Shown: piece by piece, positions 11,701 to 22,400 of the stretch
How the letters are laid out: each line of letters opens with the position of its first letter
Numbering within the stretch: position 1 is the stretch's first letter
Source of the DNA: Cyanophora paradoxa
Taxonomy: Eukaryota; Glaucocystophyceae; Cyanophorales; Cyanophoraceae
Direction of reading: 5' to 3'
Length of the DNA stretch: 64,000 nucleotides
Assembly: GCA_004431415.1 (NCBI GenBank)
Contig: QPMI01000100.1
Coordinates: forward strand, 124,001 to 188,000
The notes under the pieces: generated by a model
What the model was told of the DNA's origin: nothing
The model's database searches: none
Seen by the model: only the letters and a program-made list of their open reading frames with translations
Made by a program: the position numbers and the translations under genes

Positions 11701-12689
11701 TCATCACTTCGAGCTTGCTTCTGAATGCTTTCACAGATTTCTTCTGGACCGAGTTTGCGGACTGGTTCATTGAGGCTAGGTGCCGATTTTATGTGATATT
11801 TTGCTTCAATCATATCTCAATTGGCTTGCAGCAAAACACGCCTCTATGGCCAAGATGCGAAGGCGAAGCAGCAGGCACGGGCAACTCTCGTATACGTTCT
11901 TGACCGGTCTGTGTTCTGCCCAGTCTGGGAGTGTGTATGCTCATTTCTTGTATTTTCAGATCGATGCGCCTTCTTCACCCTTTCATGCCCTTCGTCACTG
12001 AGGAGATCTGGAGCTTCCTTCCCAGGGCTGCAGGGGTGAAGGAGCCGTCACTGGTTCGTGATTGTGATCTCCCAGAGTCTTCTAGCACTCACCCAGATGG
12101 CCATGAAGATCGTCGGTGCATGGCCAGCTCGGGGCTTGCCTGTGGACTCCACTGCCCTTGAACAGTTTGAGGCACTTCAGAATCTGGTTCGGTCCATCCG
12201 AAATGCGCGGGCCGAGTACAATGTGGAGCCTGGTTCGTTTAGTTCCTTGATTGCATCGAATTTTCTAATCCTTCCCCAGGCAAGCGCATTGCCGCTGAAG
12301 TGCAGGTCCAGGATGCTGCCATGTGCAGCGCCTTGTCTGCTGAGAGGAGCGTTCTCGTGTCTCTGGCGAAGCTCGATGACTCTCAAGTCGGCATTGGCCC
12401 GAACTGCGGCGCAAACCTTACTACACAGGAGGCTGTCCCTCTGGTTGTTGCCGAGGGTCTGGAGGCATTCCTGCCGCTGAAGGGCATGGTGGATCTCGAG
12501 AAGGAACGGCAGCGTCTCACCAAGCAGGCTGCTAAGATCGAGAAAGAGCTCGAGGGTCTCCAGAAGCGCCTCAACTCTCCTGGCTTCACAGACAAGGCAC
12601 CTGCAGATGTTGTTGCTAGTGTCAAGGACAATGTTGCTGATCTCAGTGAAAGGCTTCGCATCATTAAGGAAAGGATGGCTTCACTGTAG
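8727..12689 (+). CDS. VARS: Valyl-tRNA synthetase, bacterial/organellar type, with N-terminal targeting peptide
   Basis: Class I synthetase that charges tRNA-Val. A chain of exons reads through cleanly: 8727-9003, 9060-9267, 9325-9492, 9653-9908, from 9963, and onward to the stop at 12689. Landmarks are the HIGH-type motif ([14 protein letters not shown], about 9197-9238), [12 protein letters not shown] (about 9360), the editing-domain [17 protein letters not shown] (about 9990), [14 protein letters not shown] (about 10735), the KMSKS-type motif [10 protein letters not shown] (about 11180), and an anticodon-binding domain with [13 protein letters not shown]. The last exon ends in a coiled coil ([20 protein letters not shown] then [11 protein letters not shown]) typical of bacterial ValRS. 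The first about 95 residues are Ala/Arg/Ser-rich with SFAGP near the start, which fits a plastid and/or mitochondrial transit peptide. A 48-nt in-frame intron (11095-11144) is inferred from family alignment. An upstream exon is not excluded. Confidence 0.93.
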
Positions 12690-13361
12690 TTCTTGAGTCG
12701 TTTGTTGATGTAGTCTAGCCGAGGTTTTATATATGTAGGCAAAATACATGAATTCATAGATCGGAACTGTAATGTGTGCCGAGGTTTAATGTGCAAGTCC
12801 GGGCTACAAGTGTGGAATGTACACTGCGGCCGCACTGCAAGCTGGCCCTGCTTGGCAGGGCCCCCTAAGGAGAGTAATGGGCATCCCCCTTCGGGCCCAC
12901 TGGGCCAGCCCGCCAGCAAACTGGCCGCAGTGGTCGGAGCCGCGGGCCCGGCGGCCCTAGCTGTGCATGCATGCGCATGGCCGGCGCCCGGCCCCCCAAC
13001 TTGTAAAGAGATCTAGAGTAACTTAAGTAGTAATGTGCCTCCACGCGAGCACCGTATACGTATACGCACGTGTCCTACAGGCCAGTTACAGTTGTACATG
13101 TAGTTAGCTACGTATACACTGTGACAGGTGCCCGTCCTACGGTCCTACTGTCAATTGCAAATACGACCAATCTTAGCTTCGTCGTCTCAGAAGTCCTAAG
13201 CCCAGTAGTGAGGGATGCAAGCAGACACGTACTAAAATCGCCAGTCCGGGCTACAAGTGTGGGACTCTCCGGGATGTACACTGCGACCTGAGGCACAAAC
13301 TATCGTAATGTATTCGCATTTGCAGTACGATTCATCCTACGCTTTGGCACTAATACTAACA
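12690..13361. other. Intergenic region with a direct repeat
   Basis: No gene seen. A sequence of about 35-45 bp (AGTCCGGGCTACAAGTGTGG followed by a TGTACACTGCG word) occurs at about 12796-12831 and again at 13241-13286 with an insertion. The region presumably contains the 3' ends of the convergent ValRS and ARL6 transcripts. Confidence 0.5.
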
Positions 13362-14246
13362 TCACCCCTTCGCAAGGCGCTCCGAGAGCCAGTTGATACC
13401 CTCCTCCAGTCCCTCGCCCGTGAGCGCATTGCTAGCCCTGCATGAAAGCGCGATTAGGGAATCCTGCTTTGTAACCCATCGGATGAACTTACACGATGTG
13501 CCATGGCCTGTCCTGTATCCTGTCCAGCTCCAGGGCTTGCACGCAAGCAACCGGATCATAGGAGCTCGGAAGATCCATCTTGTTTGCATAGAAAAGAACC
13601 GCAATTTTCGAGCTAGCAATGTCTGCATACAATGGCGCTGCACGTCAGATACTGTGTTCAGTTGAGAGAAGGATTGAACTAACCTGGGTGTTTGAGCATC
13701 TGTGCGAGCTCGTCCTTCACTACACACATCCGAATCTTGTCTGCACAATCGATTACAAAGATGATCGCCTGCGCCTCCTTGTAGTAATGTTCCCAGAGCC
13801 CGCGGTATCTGATCCGCTCTGAGTTCGGAGTCGCGTTCCCAACAGGCTGGCGTTTCTCACCGGCCCTGGCCTGACATGTCGAATGCTGTAAAAGTAATTT
13901 TGTGCTTGCTGAACTCCTCCACCTGGAAGCCGACGGTTGGGACAACTTCTTGCACTGAATTCTGCGCGACGGGTCAGACTTCGGTTGCTCATAGCCGCGG
14001 CGCGGATACCTTCGTGGGCTTGAACTTGTTGATGATTGTCGACTTGCCACTGCGCAGGCGCGCGATTAACTCGGCTGCGCTAGCGGGCGCAAGCGGCTCT
14101 GCAGACCTGTTGTCCAGCCCAACGACCAGGATCTTTGCCGGTCTGCGCGTGAAGCTAAGCCACAGGCAAACACGGCGCCGCGCAGGGGCGCCGGATGCGC
14201 GCTGCGCGGCGGCCGCGCACCTGGCCTTCGACGAAAAGAGGCCCAT
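13362..14246 (-). CDS. ARL6: ARF-like small GTPase ARL6 (BBS3)
   Basis: Small GTPase that recruits the BBSome coat to membranes for ciliary trafficking. Exons join into about 185 residues: MGLFSSKA, then [20 protein letters not shown] (G1 P-loop), VVPTVGF (switch I Thr), [20 protein letters not shown] (G3 and the WEHYYKE signature of ARL6), [20 protein letters not shown] (G4 NKxD), RPWHI and a final [17 protein letters not shown] helix. The WEHYYKE segment and the DMSGQ form (not DVGGQ) separate ARL6 from ARF1, ARL1 and ARL2. The ATG at 14244-14246 gives a Gly at position 2. At least six short GT-AG introns interrupt the gene. It is divergent from CWC2, 174 bp away. Its presence implies a ciliated cell. 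Confidence 0.92.
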
Positions 14247-14420
14247 TTGCAAGAGCGGCTAACTAATACAGTTTAGCAATAGTGGCTTGCCGATTAGCTA
14301 CAGGGCGCTCCTTCGCGGGCGAGAAGCGGCACGGCAAAAGTAGTCACTGCCGCGAGGGGGTACACGCAAAGCAGCTCGTGGCCCCGTCGTGGTTGTCCTG
14401 CGCTCTGCAGAGGCGGGAAG
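14247..14420. promoter_or_regulatory. Short divergent ARL6/CWC2 intergenic region
   Basis: Only 174 bp separate the two divergent start codons, so both 5'UTRs and core promoters must fit here. No TATA box or other named element could be assigned. Confidence 0.45.
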
Positions 14421-16334
14421 ATGGCGGAGCGTCTCGGTGTCGACAAGAAGCCCGTGGTTGCGGATGTGCGCCCGCCTCCCCTCAGCAGCTGACGCCGCAC
14501 TCACTGCACTCGCACCGAAGGGCCCGCCCCTGTCGGAGGCCACCATGGCGCACCATCGCGAGTTCGGCGCGAAGGTGCGCTCGGCCGCCAGTTGTGCGTA
14601 CGTGATGTTTCTCGCTCGTCGAACGATGCCCTCTTGCCCCGTGCAGCCGAAGACCCGCAGTCGCATCAACGGCGCCCTTAAGCCTGATAGGCTCAAGCGG
14701 AAAGATTACATGGTCAGTTCCGCCAAGGCGGTCCCCTCCTCGCCGTGCTGACGCTTGCCGCCCGCGCTCCGTCGTAGGATCGCCCCGCGCGGCTTCAGGT
14801 GCACCCTCCGCTTGTTTCTCCGCCTTCTCCCTCGCCTTACGTAGACTTCCCCGCCCCCCGCAGACCGACAGGCCAATCGGTGCCAGTCCTCGCATCCCGC
14901 CTGCGCTGCCTCTGTGCTAATGGTTCGCATGATCGCACTAGCTACGGGAAGCGGAAAGGAAGGTGCGTGCAGTTGCGCAGCTCGCTTGTTGTTCTCGCTA
15001 ACGTGTCTGCAGAGGGTGCTTTCTGGAACATCTGGTACGAGCGGTGGCAGGGAGGCAACAGCTACAGGCAGCGGGAGCGGTGCGCTGCTTTTCTTCTTAT
15101 CGCTTTCTCTCATCGCAAACCTGCCCTCGTAGGAAACTCGCACCAACGCGCTGCTGCATTGCCACCGACGCTGGGTTGACTCGCGGCAACACGAAGAAAG
15201 GCGCATTCATTTGCCTTCACTTCGCGAAGGGTCGCTGCATCTATGTGCGTCGAAATGCATTCTTGTTTTTCGAATTCTGACTCTTTCGCAGGGGGCGGAC
15301 TGTCCTTTCTTGCACCGGCTCCCAAATGAGGACGACGACAAGCGGCTCGAGGTCACGAAAGACATCTTTGGTCGTGAGCGATTCTCGTGCGTTTCTTTCA
15401 CTGGGCAGCGTTTTTGCCTGCGTGCCTGAGTTCGACAAAGAACGGACCGCGAGGACATGGGTGGTGTGGGGTGCTTCAACCGCGACAACAAGACCTTGTA
15501 CCTGGGCGGCCTCCAGGCATACGCTAACAAGGATCTGGAAGAGGTCATCTGGCGCCATTTTACGGAGTGGGGCGACATTCTTCAGTGTTCGTCCTTCTCC
15601 ACACTTTCATTGCGCGTGCTAATCGTCCGTTCCCATTCCAGTGAAAGTATTCGCCGATCGCTGCATTGCGTTCGTGGAGTACAGGTCGCGGTCTTCATGC
15701 GAGTTTGCCCGAGAGGCCATGATGGATCAACGCCTAGACGGGAATGAGGTTCGAGGCATGTACTGTGACTCGATGGCATTCTCTGATTGTTTGACAGGTT
15801 CTCAACGTGCGCTGGGCTTACGAGGATCCGAATCCGCGCGTCCGCATCGTTCGCCATGCGGAGAAGGTGCATACCATTTGCTAGCTGGGCCAACTTCTGG
15901 CTGATTGCTTGCTTTGTGCGCAGGTTGTCACGGCGGTCAATGCGGTTATCGACAGATATGGAGAGGAGAATCTTGCCATGACCGGTTAGCTCGGTGGAAC
16001 TGGCATCGGCCTGCTTGACCCTGATGTTCTGTCCCAGATCCGGATGCCTTCTACCGCGACCAGGCGCAGCGAGACGACGAGGAAAATTTCTCCAAGCGGC
16101 GGCGTGTAGAGGAGCCAGGAGCTCCTGCTCCAGCGCCTGCAGCCGATGCGTCTGCTGCGGGAGGGCCTCCTGCGGACCCTGCTGCTCATGCAGCGGCGTG
16201 GGCACAGTACTGTGTGCACTTTTCCTTGCATTCACGTGCTTCGAAGCTAACGCCTTGCAGATGCGGCGCAACAAGCACAGTATTTCGGGGCGCAGCAAGC
16301 CGCTTATCAGCAATATGTGCAGAACAGAACCTAA
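14421..16334 (+). CDS. CWC2: Pre-mRNA-splicing factor CWC2 / RBM22 family
   Basis: Component of the NineTeen-complex/Bact spliceosome that contacts the U6 snRNA catalytic core. The exons give an N-terminal segment, FWNIWYERWQGGN (about 15020), a CCCH zinc finger with C-x7-C-x5-C-x3-H spacing (CLHFAKGRCIYGADCPFLH, split by an intron at about 15242-15290), then DIFGRERF and REDMGGVGCF, which are diagnostic for Cwc2. An RRM follows (NKTLYLGGL as RNP2-like, about 15490; RCIAFVEYRSRSSCEFAREA as RNP1-like, about 15660) and LNVRWAYEDPNPR. The C-terminal tail is Ala/Gln-rich and ends QQYVQNRT before TAA at 16332. The ATG at 14421 starts MAERLGVDKKPV; the first intron boundaries in 14460-14900 are less certain. 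It is a neighbour of GLE1 and SF3B1, which also act on mRNA. Confidence 0.88.
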
Positions 16335-16859
16335 GCGTTGGGCTTACCGCAGCGAGAGCAAGCGGCCAGGAGAGCAGCGCAGTGTGAAAGTCAAATGGAT
16401 CATCGAATCATCATGTGCATGCCTGCAGTGCACTGGGGCTGCTAGACGGCAAGCGAGCGGGAAGCCTTGAAGGGGCGGCATGTCAGCACACATTTGCATT
16501 CTTTGCTGTTATGCTCTAAAAGGCCTCATGCACACTATCTCGACACTATGCCGGGATTAATATTTGAGCCTCGAGCTGTTGGACCGGATCTTTGCTTTGT
16601 GCCGCGTTGCAATTGTGACAAGACGTGATCATGACGCCTGCACATGCAGCTGGCTAACGTTCAGTGGCAGCCCGGCCGCTGAGCTGCAGCTTGCAATTGG
16701 CAGCGCAGCTGCAGGCCTAGGTCATCACGTGAGGCCCCTAGCCTATCGCAGATCAAAGCCTTGAAGCCGTCGTAATCGTAATCGCAGATCAAAGGTGTCG
16801 TAATCGTAATTGCTGGAATTGGGACTGTCATTACTGTACTGCATTCAACACATATTTGT
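16335..16859. other. Intergenic region between convergent CWC2 and GLE1
   Basis: About 525 bp with no exon seen. It contains a local repeat of a TCGTAATCGTAAT-like word near 16770-16812. It must include the 3' ends of both convergent transcripts. Confidence 0.5.
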
Positions 16860-18894
16860 CTAATCAACTATGACATTCACTGCAGGCATCCGGCGGCCCT
16901 CTGGCTCTTCAAAGCGACCAGTCCGCATGTAATCCTGAACCAGCATCCGCAGCCGTGTCTCCCCGCCTCTGTTTTCGCCTTGCTGAGCCATCAGAGGCAG
17001 CAAGGACTCTTGGATGACGACCATGAGTTTTCGGAATTGACTCCTGTATGTGTTGCTGAGAGAGAAGCCTGCAGCCTGCGAAACTTTAGTGAGATTCGTA
17101 GGATCGGTGATGATAATAAAAAAATACCTTCAGAAAGGCAGCGATGACATCTGAAGTGATACGTTTTGGCTTTCGGTTACAGATAGCTGCCAGCCAAGCC
17201 CAAGCCCGTCCAATGAAGGGCTCTGCCCCTGCGAAAGGCATTAAGTTTTCACGAGCACCAGTCTGGAGGCAGTAACCAACCTTGGCACTGCGTCTGGAGT
17301 AGAGCCCCGAGGAGTGAAATGTATCCACACATGCGGCGAGCATACGATTCATCATCCTCGAATCCTTGCCCACTTCTTGCATACCCACACTCTTCAAGAT
17401 AAGCCTCGTTTGTTTGACCCTGTGCATGCCTTACAAAACGAATGACGCATGAGTATTATCTGCCTCACCTCACGCTTGGGTACGTATCGAGGGATCGAAA
17501 CAGGGCACACTTTGTTCAAATGGGCCAGGAAAGTCTCCAAAACGATAGGGTGCGCTTGTGAAACTTGGCCAAGAACAGCTGCGATGGCAAATGCCGAGCT
17601 CTGATTGGCCTCTACTTGGGCTTCACCTTGAGCCTGCGAGCACAGAAATGAATATGTGCGAAACTGTGGGAGAAACGACACAGCTCTAGGCACCACAAAT
17701 CGCTCAGCCAGTTCTATCACGGCAAAAGCATAGGCTGTTTCTGATATTCGTGTCCGTTCTGCTAGAAGCTGGACGATCTCACGACTCTGCGATCTGGGTC
17801 ATTATCACAGAATTGAAAGAAAAAGAAGCACATGCCTTGATTTCGACTTGCTGTCTGGTGCCTGCAGCACACGAGAGAGCAGCTCGGAGTCAGAAACACA
17901 CGACGAATGTCTCAGAGCATGCAAGAGCAAACCGGAGATCTGTTGCACATAAGTATTCATTCTCTTTTTCGTATCTAGTCTAAGCGACCGATCGCTGCAA
18001 GCATCTGCTCGCTGTTTCAATGCCAGCAACTCAGTTGCACGTGCTTCTGCTTCTTGAATGGCTCTTGAGCGCCCTGATCGTGCTGGAGCAGGCTGTCCTG
18101 CCGCTGGGGCCGGATTTGCTGGCTCAGTGGCCGACTGAGAAGCTGACTGTGTTGCTTGTGCTGCTTGTGCTGCCGCCGCCGCTGCTGCTTGGGCACGGGC
18201 TTGCTCCTGCTCCTCACGCAGCTTTTGCTCTGCTAGCTGCTTTGCTGCATCTTCTTGAGCTTTCCTCTGTGTTTCGGCTTCTTCGGCAGCTTTTCGAAGG
18301 GCTTCTTGTCTGGCACGCTCTTCGTCTTCTCTTCTTGCTTGCTCCTGCTGCTCTTGTATAGTCTGGATAGTGTTGAAGATCAGCAAGCCGTCAAGTAGAT
18401 AAGGACACCCTCAACCGCATGTCAAGAATCACCTTTCGAACGGACGTCAATTGCCTGTTTCCTTCGCTGGCCTCCTGAAGAAGCTCATTTTGTAACCGTT
18501 GTATGGTTTCAGCCATCTGTTTTCGCCTACAGCGCAATTGAGTGAATGCTCGCTCCAAAGGAGCCAAAGCGGATCTCACCTAATAGAGTCCTTCTCTGAT
18601 AACTGCTGCTGAAAGCTCATGTGCTGTTCAGCGAAGAGCTCCGCAGCTCGTTCGTATCCACGAAGCGCCTGTTGCCTGTTCTGGAAGAGCAGGCTGGCCG
18701 AGGCCGGGAGAAGACCCTGCGTAATGCACTTTGAGAATGCGCTGACCCTGTGAGAAGGGAAAGCGCACATCACGGGAGTGGGCGCCGTCCAGCACAGAAG
18801 GGGGAGGCAAGAAAGGCTCCCGAGGAGCAGCTGCGAGCGCCCGTTCCGAGAACGCGTCCTCATCATCGCTATCGTAGTCGCTACGGAGATTCAT
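16860..18894 (-). CDS. GLE1: mRNA export factor GLE1
   Basis: Nuclear-pore protein that, with inositol hexakisphosphate, activates the DEAD-box helicase Dbp5/DDX19 during mRNA export. The start MNLRSDYDSDDEDAF (ATG at 18892-18894) leads to helical exons (QNRQQALRGYERAAELFAEQ, about 18640), then a long charged coiled coil (QEQARREDEERARQEALRKA, about 18200-18360) and an Ala/Gln/Pro linker. The C-terminal GLE1 domain includes SAFAIAAVLGQVSQAHPIVL, VCPVSIPRYVPKR (about 17470), MMNRMLAACVDTFHSSGLYS, FIGRAWAWLAAICNRKP (about 17190) and a last exon ending EEPEGRRMPAVNVIVD before TAG at 16860-16862. Introns are 45-60 nt. The family call rests on the domain order coiled coil plus helical C-terminal domain and on the CPxxxPRYxP and AWxWL patterns. 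It is divergent from SF3B1. Confidence 0.85.
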
Positions 18895-19454
18895 CAGATG
18901 CAGCTTCAATCCGGGAAGCCTGCGCGCGGCAGCGCTTTCAAATTTGTGCGTGATGCCATGCGCGGGCACATGCAGCGCTGACGCACGAGCATAGATCCAC
19001 ATCAGACTCCGACTCCACGTCCGTCTCTCGCGCTGAGACCCGCCAAGCGCGCGGGCGCGAATCCGAGGACGGCCGCAAAGAGAGCACCGCCTCGCGCGGG
19101 CCGGGAGTTCCATCGACCATGCTCGTGAAGCAGGCGGCGTGTACCGGCAGCTAGCTTATCTATCGCTGCACGGGCAGCTCCAGCTTGGTCGAGAGCGCGA
19201 TCAGATAGATGCGCGACGCTGATCGTGACGCTCCTGTTCTCTGTCCAGCTCGCCGGAGACCCAAGCGTTATGTCAGAAGAGTCTGAAGTGAAGCAGGGGG
19301 GTACGAGCGACAAGCCGACTTCCCTGTCACAGCAGCGACAGCAGCAGAGACAGCGGCAGCGAATCGTCGTTCGCTCGTTGCTCGCAGTCTCTGTGAAGGA
19401 CCTGCGGCCGGTGGGCGGGCCATACTTCAGTGGGGAGCGTGCACATATTCAGCA
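18895..19454. promoter_or_regulatory. Divergent GLE1/SF3B1 intergenic region
   Basis: 560 bp between divergent start codons. Open frames on both strands run into it (one from 19225 in a Gln/Arg-rich frame), but none has a supported ATG or splice link, so I treat it as 5'UTR and promoter. A small upstream exon for either gene cannot be excluded. Confidence 0.4.
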
Positions 19455-22400
19455 ATGGCGGACAAGGAAAGAACGCTTGAAGATGAGATTAAGGACGCGC
19501 AAGCGATCCGAGCTGGCCTCAAGCAGGCAGCGCCCGAGGTTCCGCAGCACAAGCGAGTGCGCAACGCACTCCCTCCCGTGGTTTTGTTGTCGACTTACGG
19601 GGCTCTTCTCTCTACGGCGAATGCAGGTCGCGATGACCGCGGCGCCTGGCTACTTCGACAAGGAGCTGTACACGGAAGGCGCGGAGTACGAGACCAGCAT
19701 TGCGCCCGGCGGCGACGACGATGAGGATGGGGGCGAGGACCTTCGGTGCGTTAGTGCTCTTCGCTCATTCCGCCTCCGCGCAAGCGCCCCGCCGCTGAAC
19801 TTTCGGCTCCCTGTAACAGGAAGCCGACTGACAAGGCGAAGAAGAAGTTCTTTGAGGAGATTGCGCGTCAGGGCGGCGACATCGATGTGCGTTCGCTTCA
19901 AAGCACTCGATTTCCTTGTCGCTCACGCCCGCCTGCAGCCATTCGCAGACTACAAGAAGCAGACCATCGCTGAGCGCGAGGATGAGTACAAAGCAAAGCG
20001 GAGGAATCGTATGATCTCCCCAGAGCGTGCGGATCCTTTCGCCCAGGTCGCTGCTTTCAACGTGGTTGTCCTGTGCCGGCGGAAGCTTATCCCTCCTCAG
20101 GATGGCGACGCGAACGCTCGCTCGTACAAGGACGTCATGATGGAGGCATCTGTCCAGAAGGATAAGGCGGACCTCGTGCGCAAGCTGCAGGAGAAGAAGA
20201 AGGAAGAGGAGAAGAAGAAGGCAGAGGGCGGCGCGCCAGCTGCAGCTGCGGCTCCGGCGGCCGAGAAGAAGCGGAAGCGCTGGGATCAAGGAGCCGAGGG
20301 CGAATCGTACGTGGCGGCCTTTGAACTGAGTTCTCCTAAGCTAAACGCGCTCCGTGCAGGAAGCCGACTTCCGAGTGGGACTCTCAGGAGCCTTCCTCGT
20401 CATCCAAGGCGAAGTGCGTGGCGTGCTTCGTGCCGACAAAACCGCCTGTCTCAATTACGGTTTGTGCAGGGAGTGGGACACCCCTGTCCGCGCCGAGGGT
20501 GCTGCCCCTGGCAAGCGGAACCGCTGGGACGAGACTCCAGCACGCATGGACGGTAGGGGAACTGTTCCCTTCCCAAGCTCTCTCCACTAATTGTTATGTT
20601 CAGGTTCGAAGAGCTCCTGGGACGAGACGCCCAAGACTGGTGTCGATGCCGTGCGCCCTTTTTGTTCGGCCCCGCTGGCAAATTTTGAGGTTTAAACTTC
20701 CACTGCAGACTCCGAAGCGCACGCGTTCGAGGTGGGATGAAACACCTGCGATGGCAGCTGGGCTGACCCCCGCCATGACTCCAATGTGAGCTTTCCGTTC
20801 CAATCGTCCTCTTTAAGCGAAGTTTCGAACGTGTCTGCAGGGGCGCGGCAGGCCTGATGACACCCACTCCTGGCCATCTCGCTGGAGGGATGACCCCCGG
20901 TTTCGGCATCGAGATTGACGATCGCAACCGGCCCATGACCGATGAGGAGATCGACGCCATTCTTCCGAAGGAGGGCTACAAGCTTCTCGATGTGCGTGTT
21001 ATTATTCTTCTTGCCGGGTTCTTTCTTTGCGCTAATACAGCCCCTGCAGCCCCCCGCCAGCTATGTGCCTATTCGGACCCCTGCACGAAAGCTGATGGCT
21101 ACTCCTACTCCGCTGGCCGTTGGCGCGACCCCGATGTACCACGTTCCGGACTCGGAAGGCTTCTCGGCGGGCAAGATGGGTATGGGTACGCTCGTGATGT
21201 TTTGTCCTGGGCAGTTTTGGCTCCGTGCTTAACCCTACCTCGGCAGATGTGCAGCAGACGCCCCAGAACGCTGAGCTGCCTTTCGTCAAGCCTGAAGACT
21301 ACCAGTATTTCGGGGCCCTTCTCACTGAGAAGGACGAGAGTGAGCTCACTGAGCAAGAGGCCAAGGAGCGCAAGATCATGAAGCTGCTGCTCAGGGTTCG
21401 CTGCTGTCCGAGACTTCGTCCTCCACTTCACTTGCCTGATGTGGATGCTTGCAGGTCAAGAACGGGACACCGCAGATGCGCAAGCAAGCACTCCGGCAGC
21501 TCACTGAGAAGGCTCGGGATTTCGGCGCCGGGCCCCTGTTCAATCAGATTCTTCCGCTCCTCATGTCTCCGACCCTGGAAGACCATGAGCGCCATCTGCT
21601 TGTGAAGGTTATTGACCGTATCCTCTACAAGCTCGATGACCTTGTCCGGCCCTACGTCCACAAGATTCTCGTGCGTGCACTGATTATCGCTTGTAGTTCC
21701 AAGCAGAGCTTCATTTGACAGCTTTTCAGGTCGTGATTGAGCCGCTGCTTATCGATGAGGACTACTACGCGCGTGTGGAGGGCCGTGAGATCATTTCCAA
21801 CCTGGCCAAGGCTGCTGGTCTCGCAACAATGATTGCCACTATGCGTCCGGATATTGACAACGTCGACGAGTACGTGCGCAACACGACGGCTCGTGCCTTC
21901 GCTGTTGTGGCATCTGCCCTCGGCATTCCGTCTCTGCTGCCCTTCCTGAAGGCCGTCTGCAAGTCCAAGAAGTCGTGGCAAGCTCGCCACACCGGTATCA
22001 AGATCGTGCAGCAGATTGCCATCCTCATGGGCTGTGCCGTTCTGCCACACTTGAAGAGCCTGGTGGAGATTATTGAGGAGGGTCTCAATGTACGTCCACT
22101 CCACTCCATAGCACGTCCAATGTGCGTCTGCTGACGTTCACAAACAGGATGAGCAATCGAAGGTCAAGACCATTTGCGCCCTGGCGCTTGCTGCCCTCGC
22201 CGAGGCCGCGGCTCCCTACGGTATCGAATCCTTCGACTCGGTGCTCAAGCCCCTCTGGAAGGGCATTCGTCAGCTCCGTGGCAAGGTTCTTGCTGCCTAT
22301 CTGAAGGCCATTGGCTACATCATCCCCCTCATGGATGCCGAGTACGCCAACTACTACACGAAGGAAGTCATGATCATCCTCATCCGCGAGTTCATGGTGC

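Noticed and set aside
19225-19454. N-terminal extension of SF3B1 from an earlier start
   Set aside because: The frame lacks an ATG at its beginning and is in a different phase from MADKER. The ATG at 19455 gives the expected family N-terminus.
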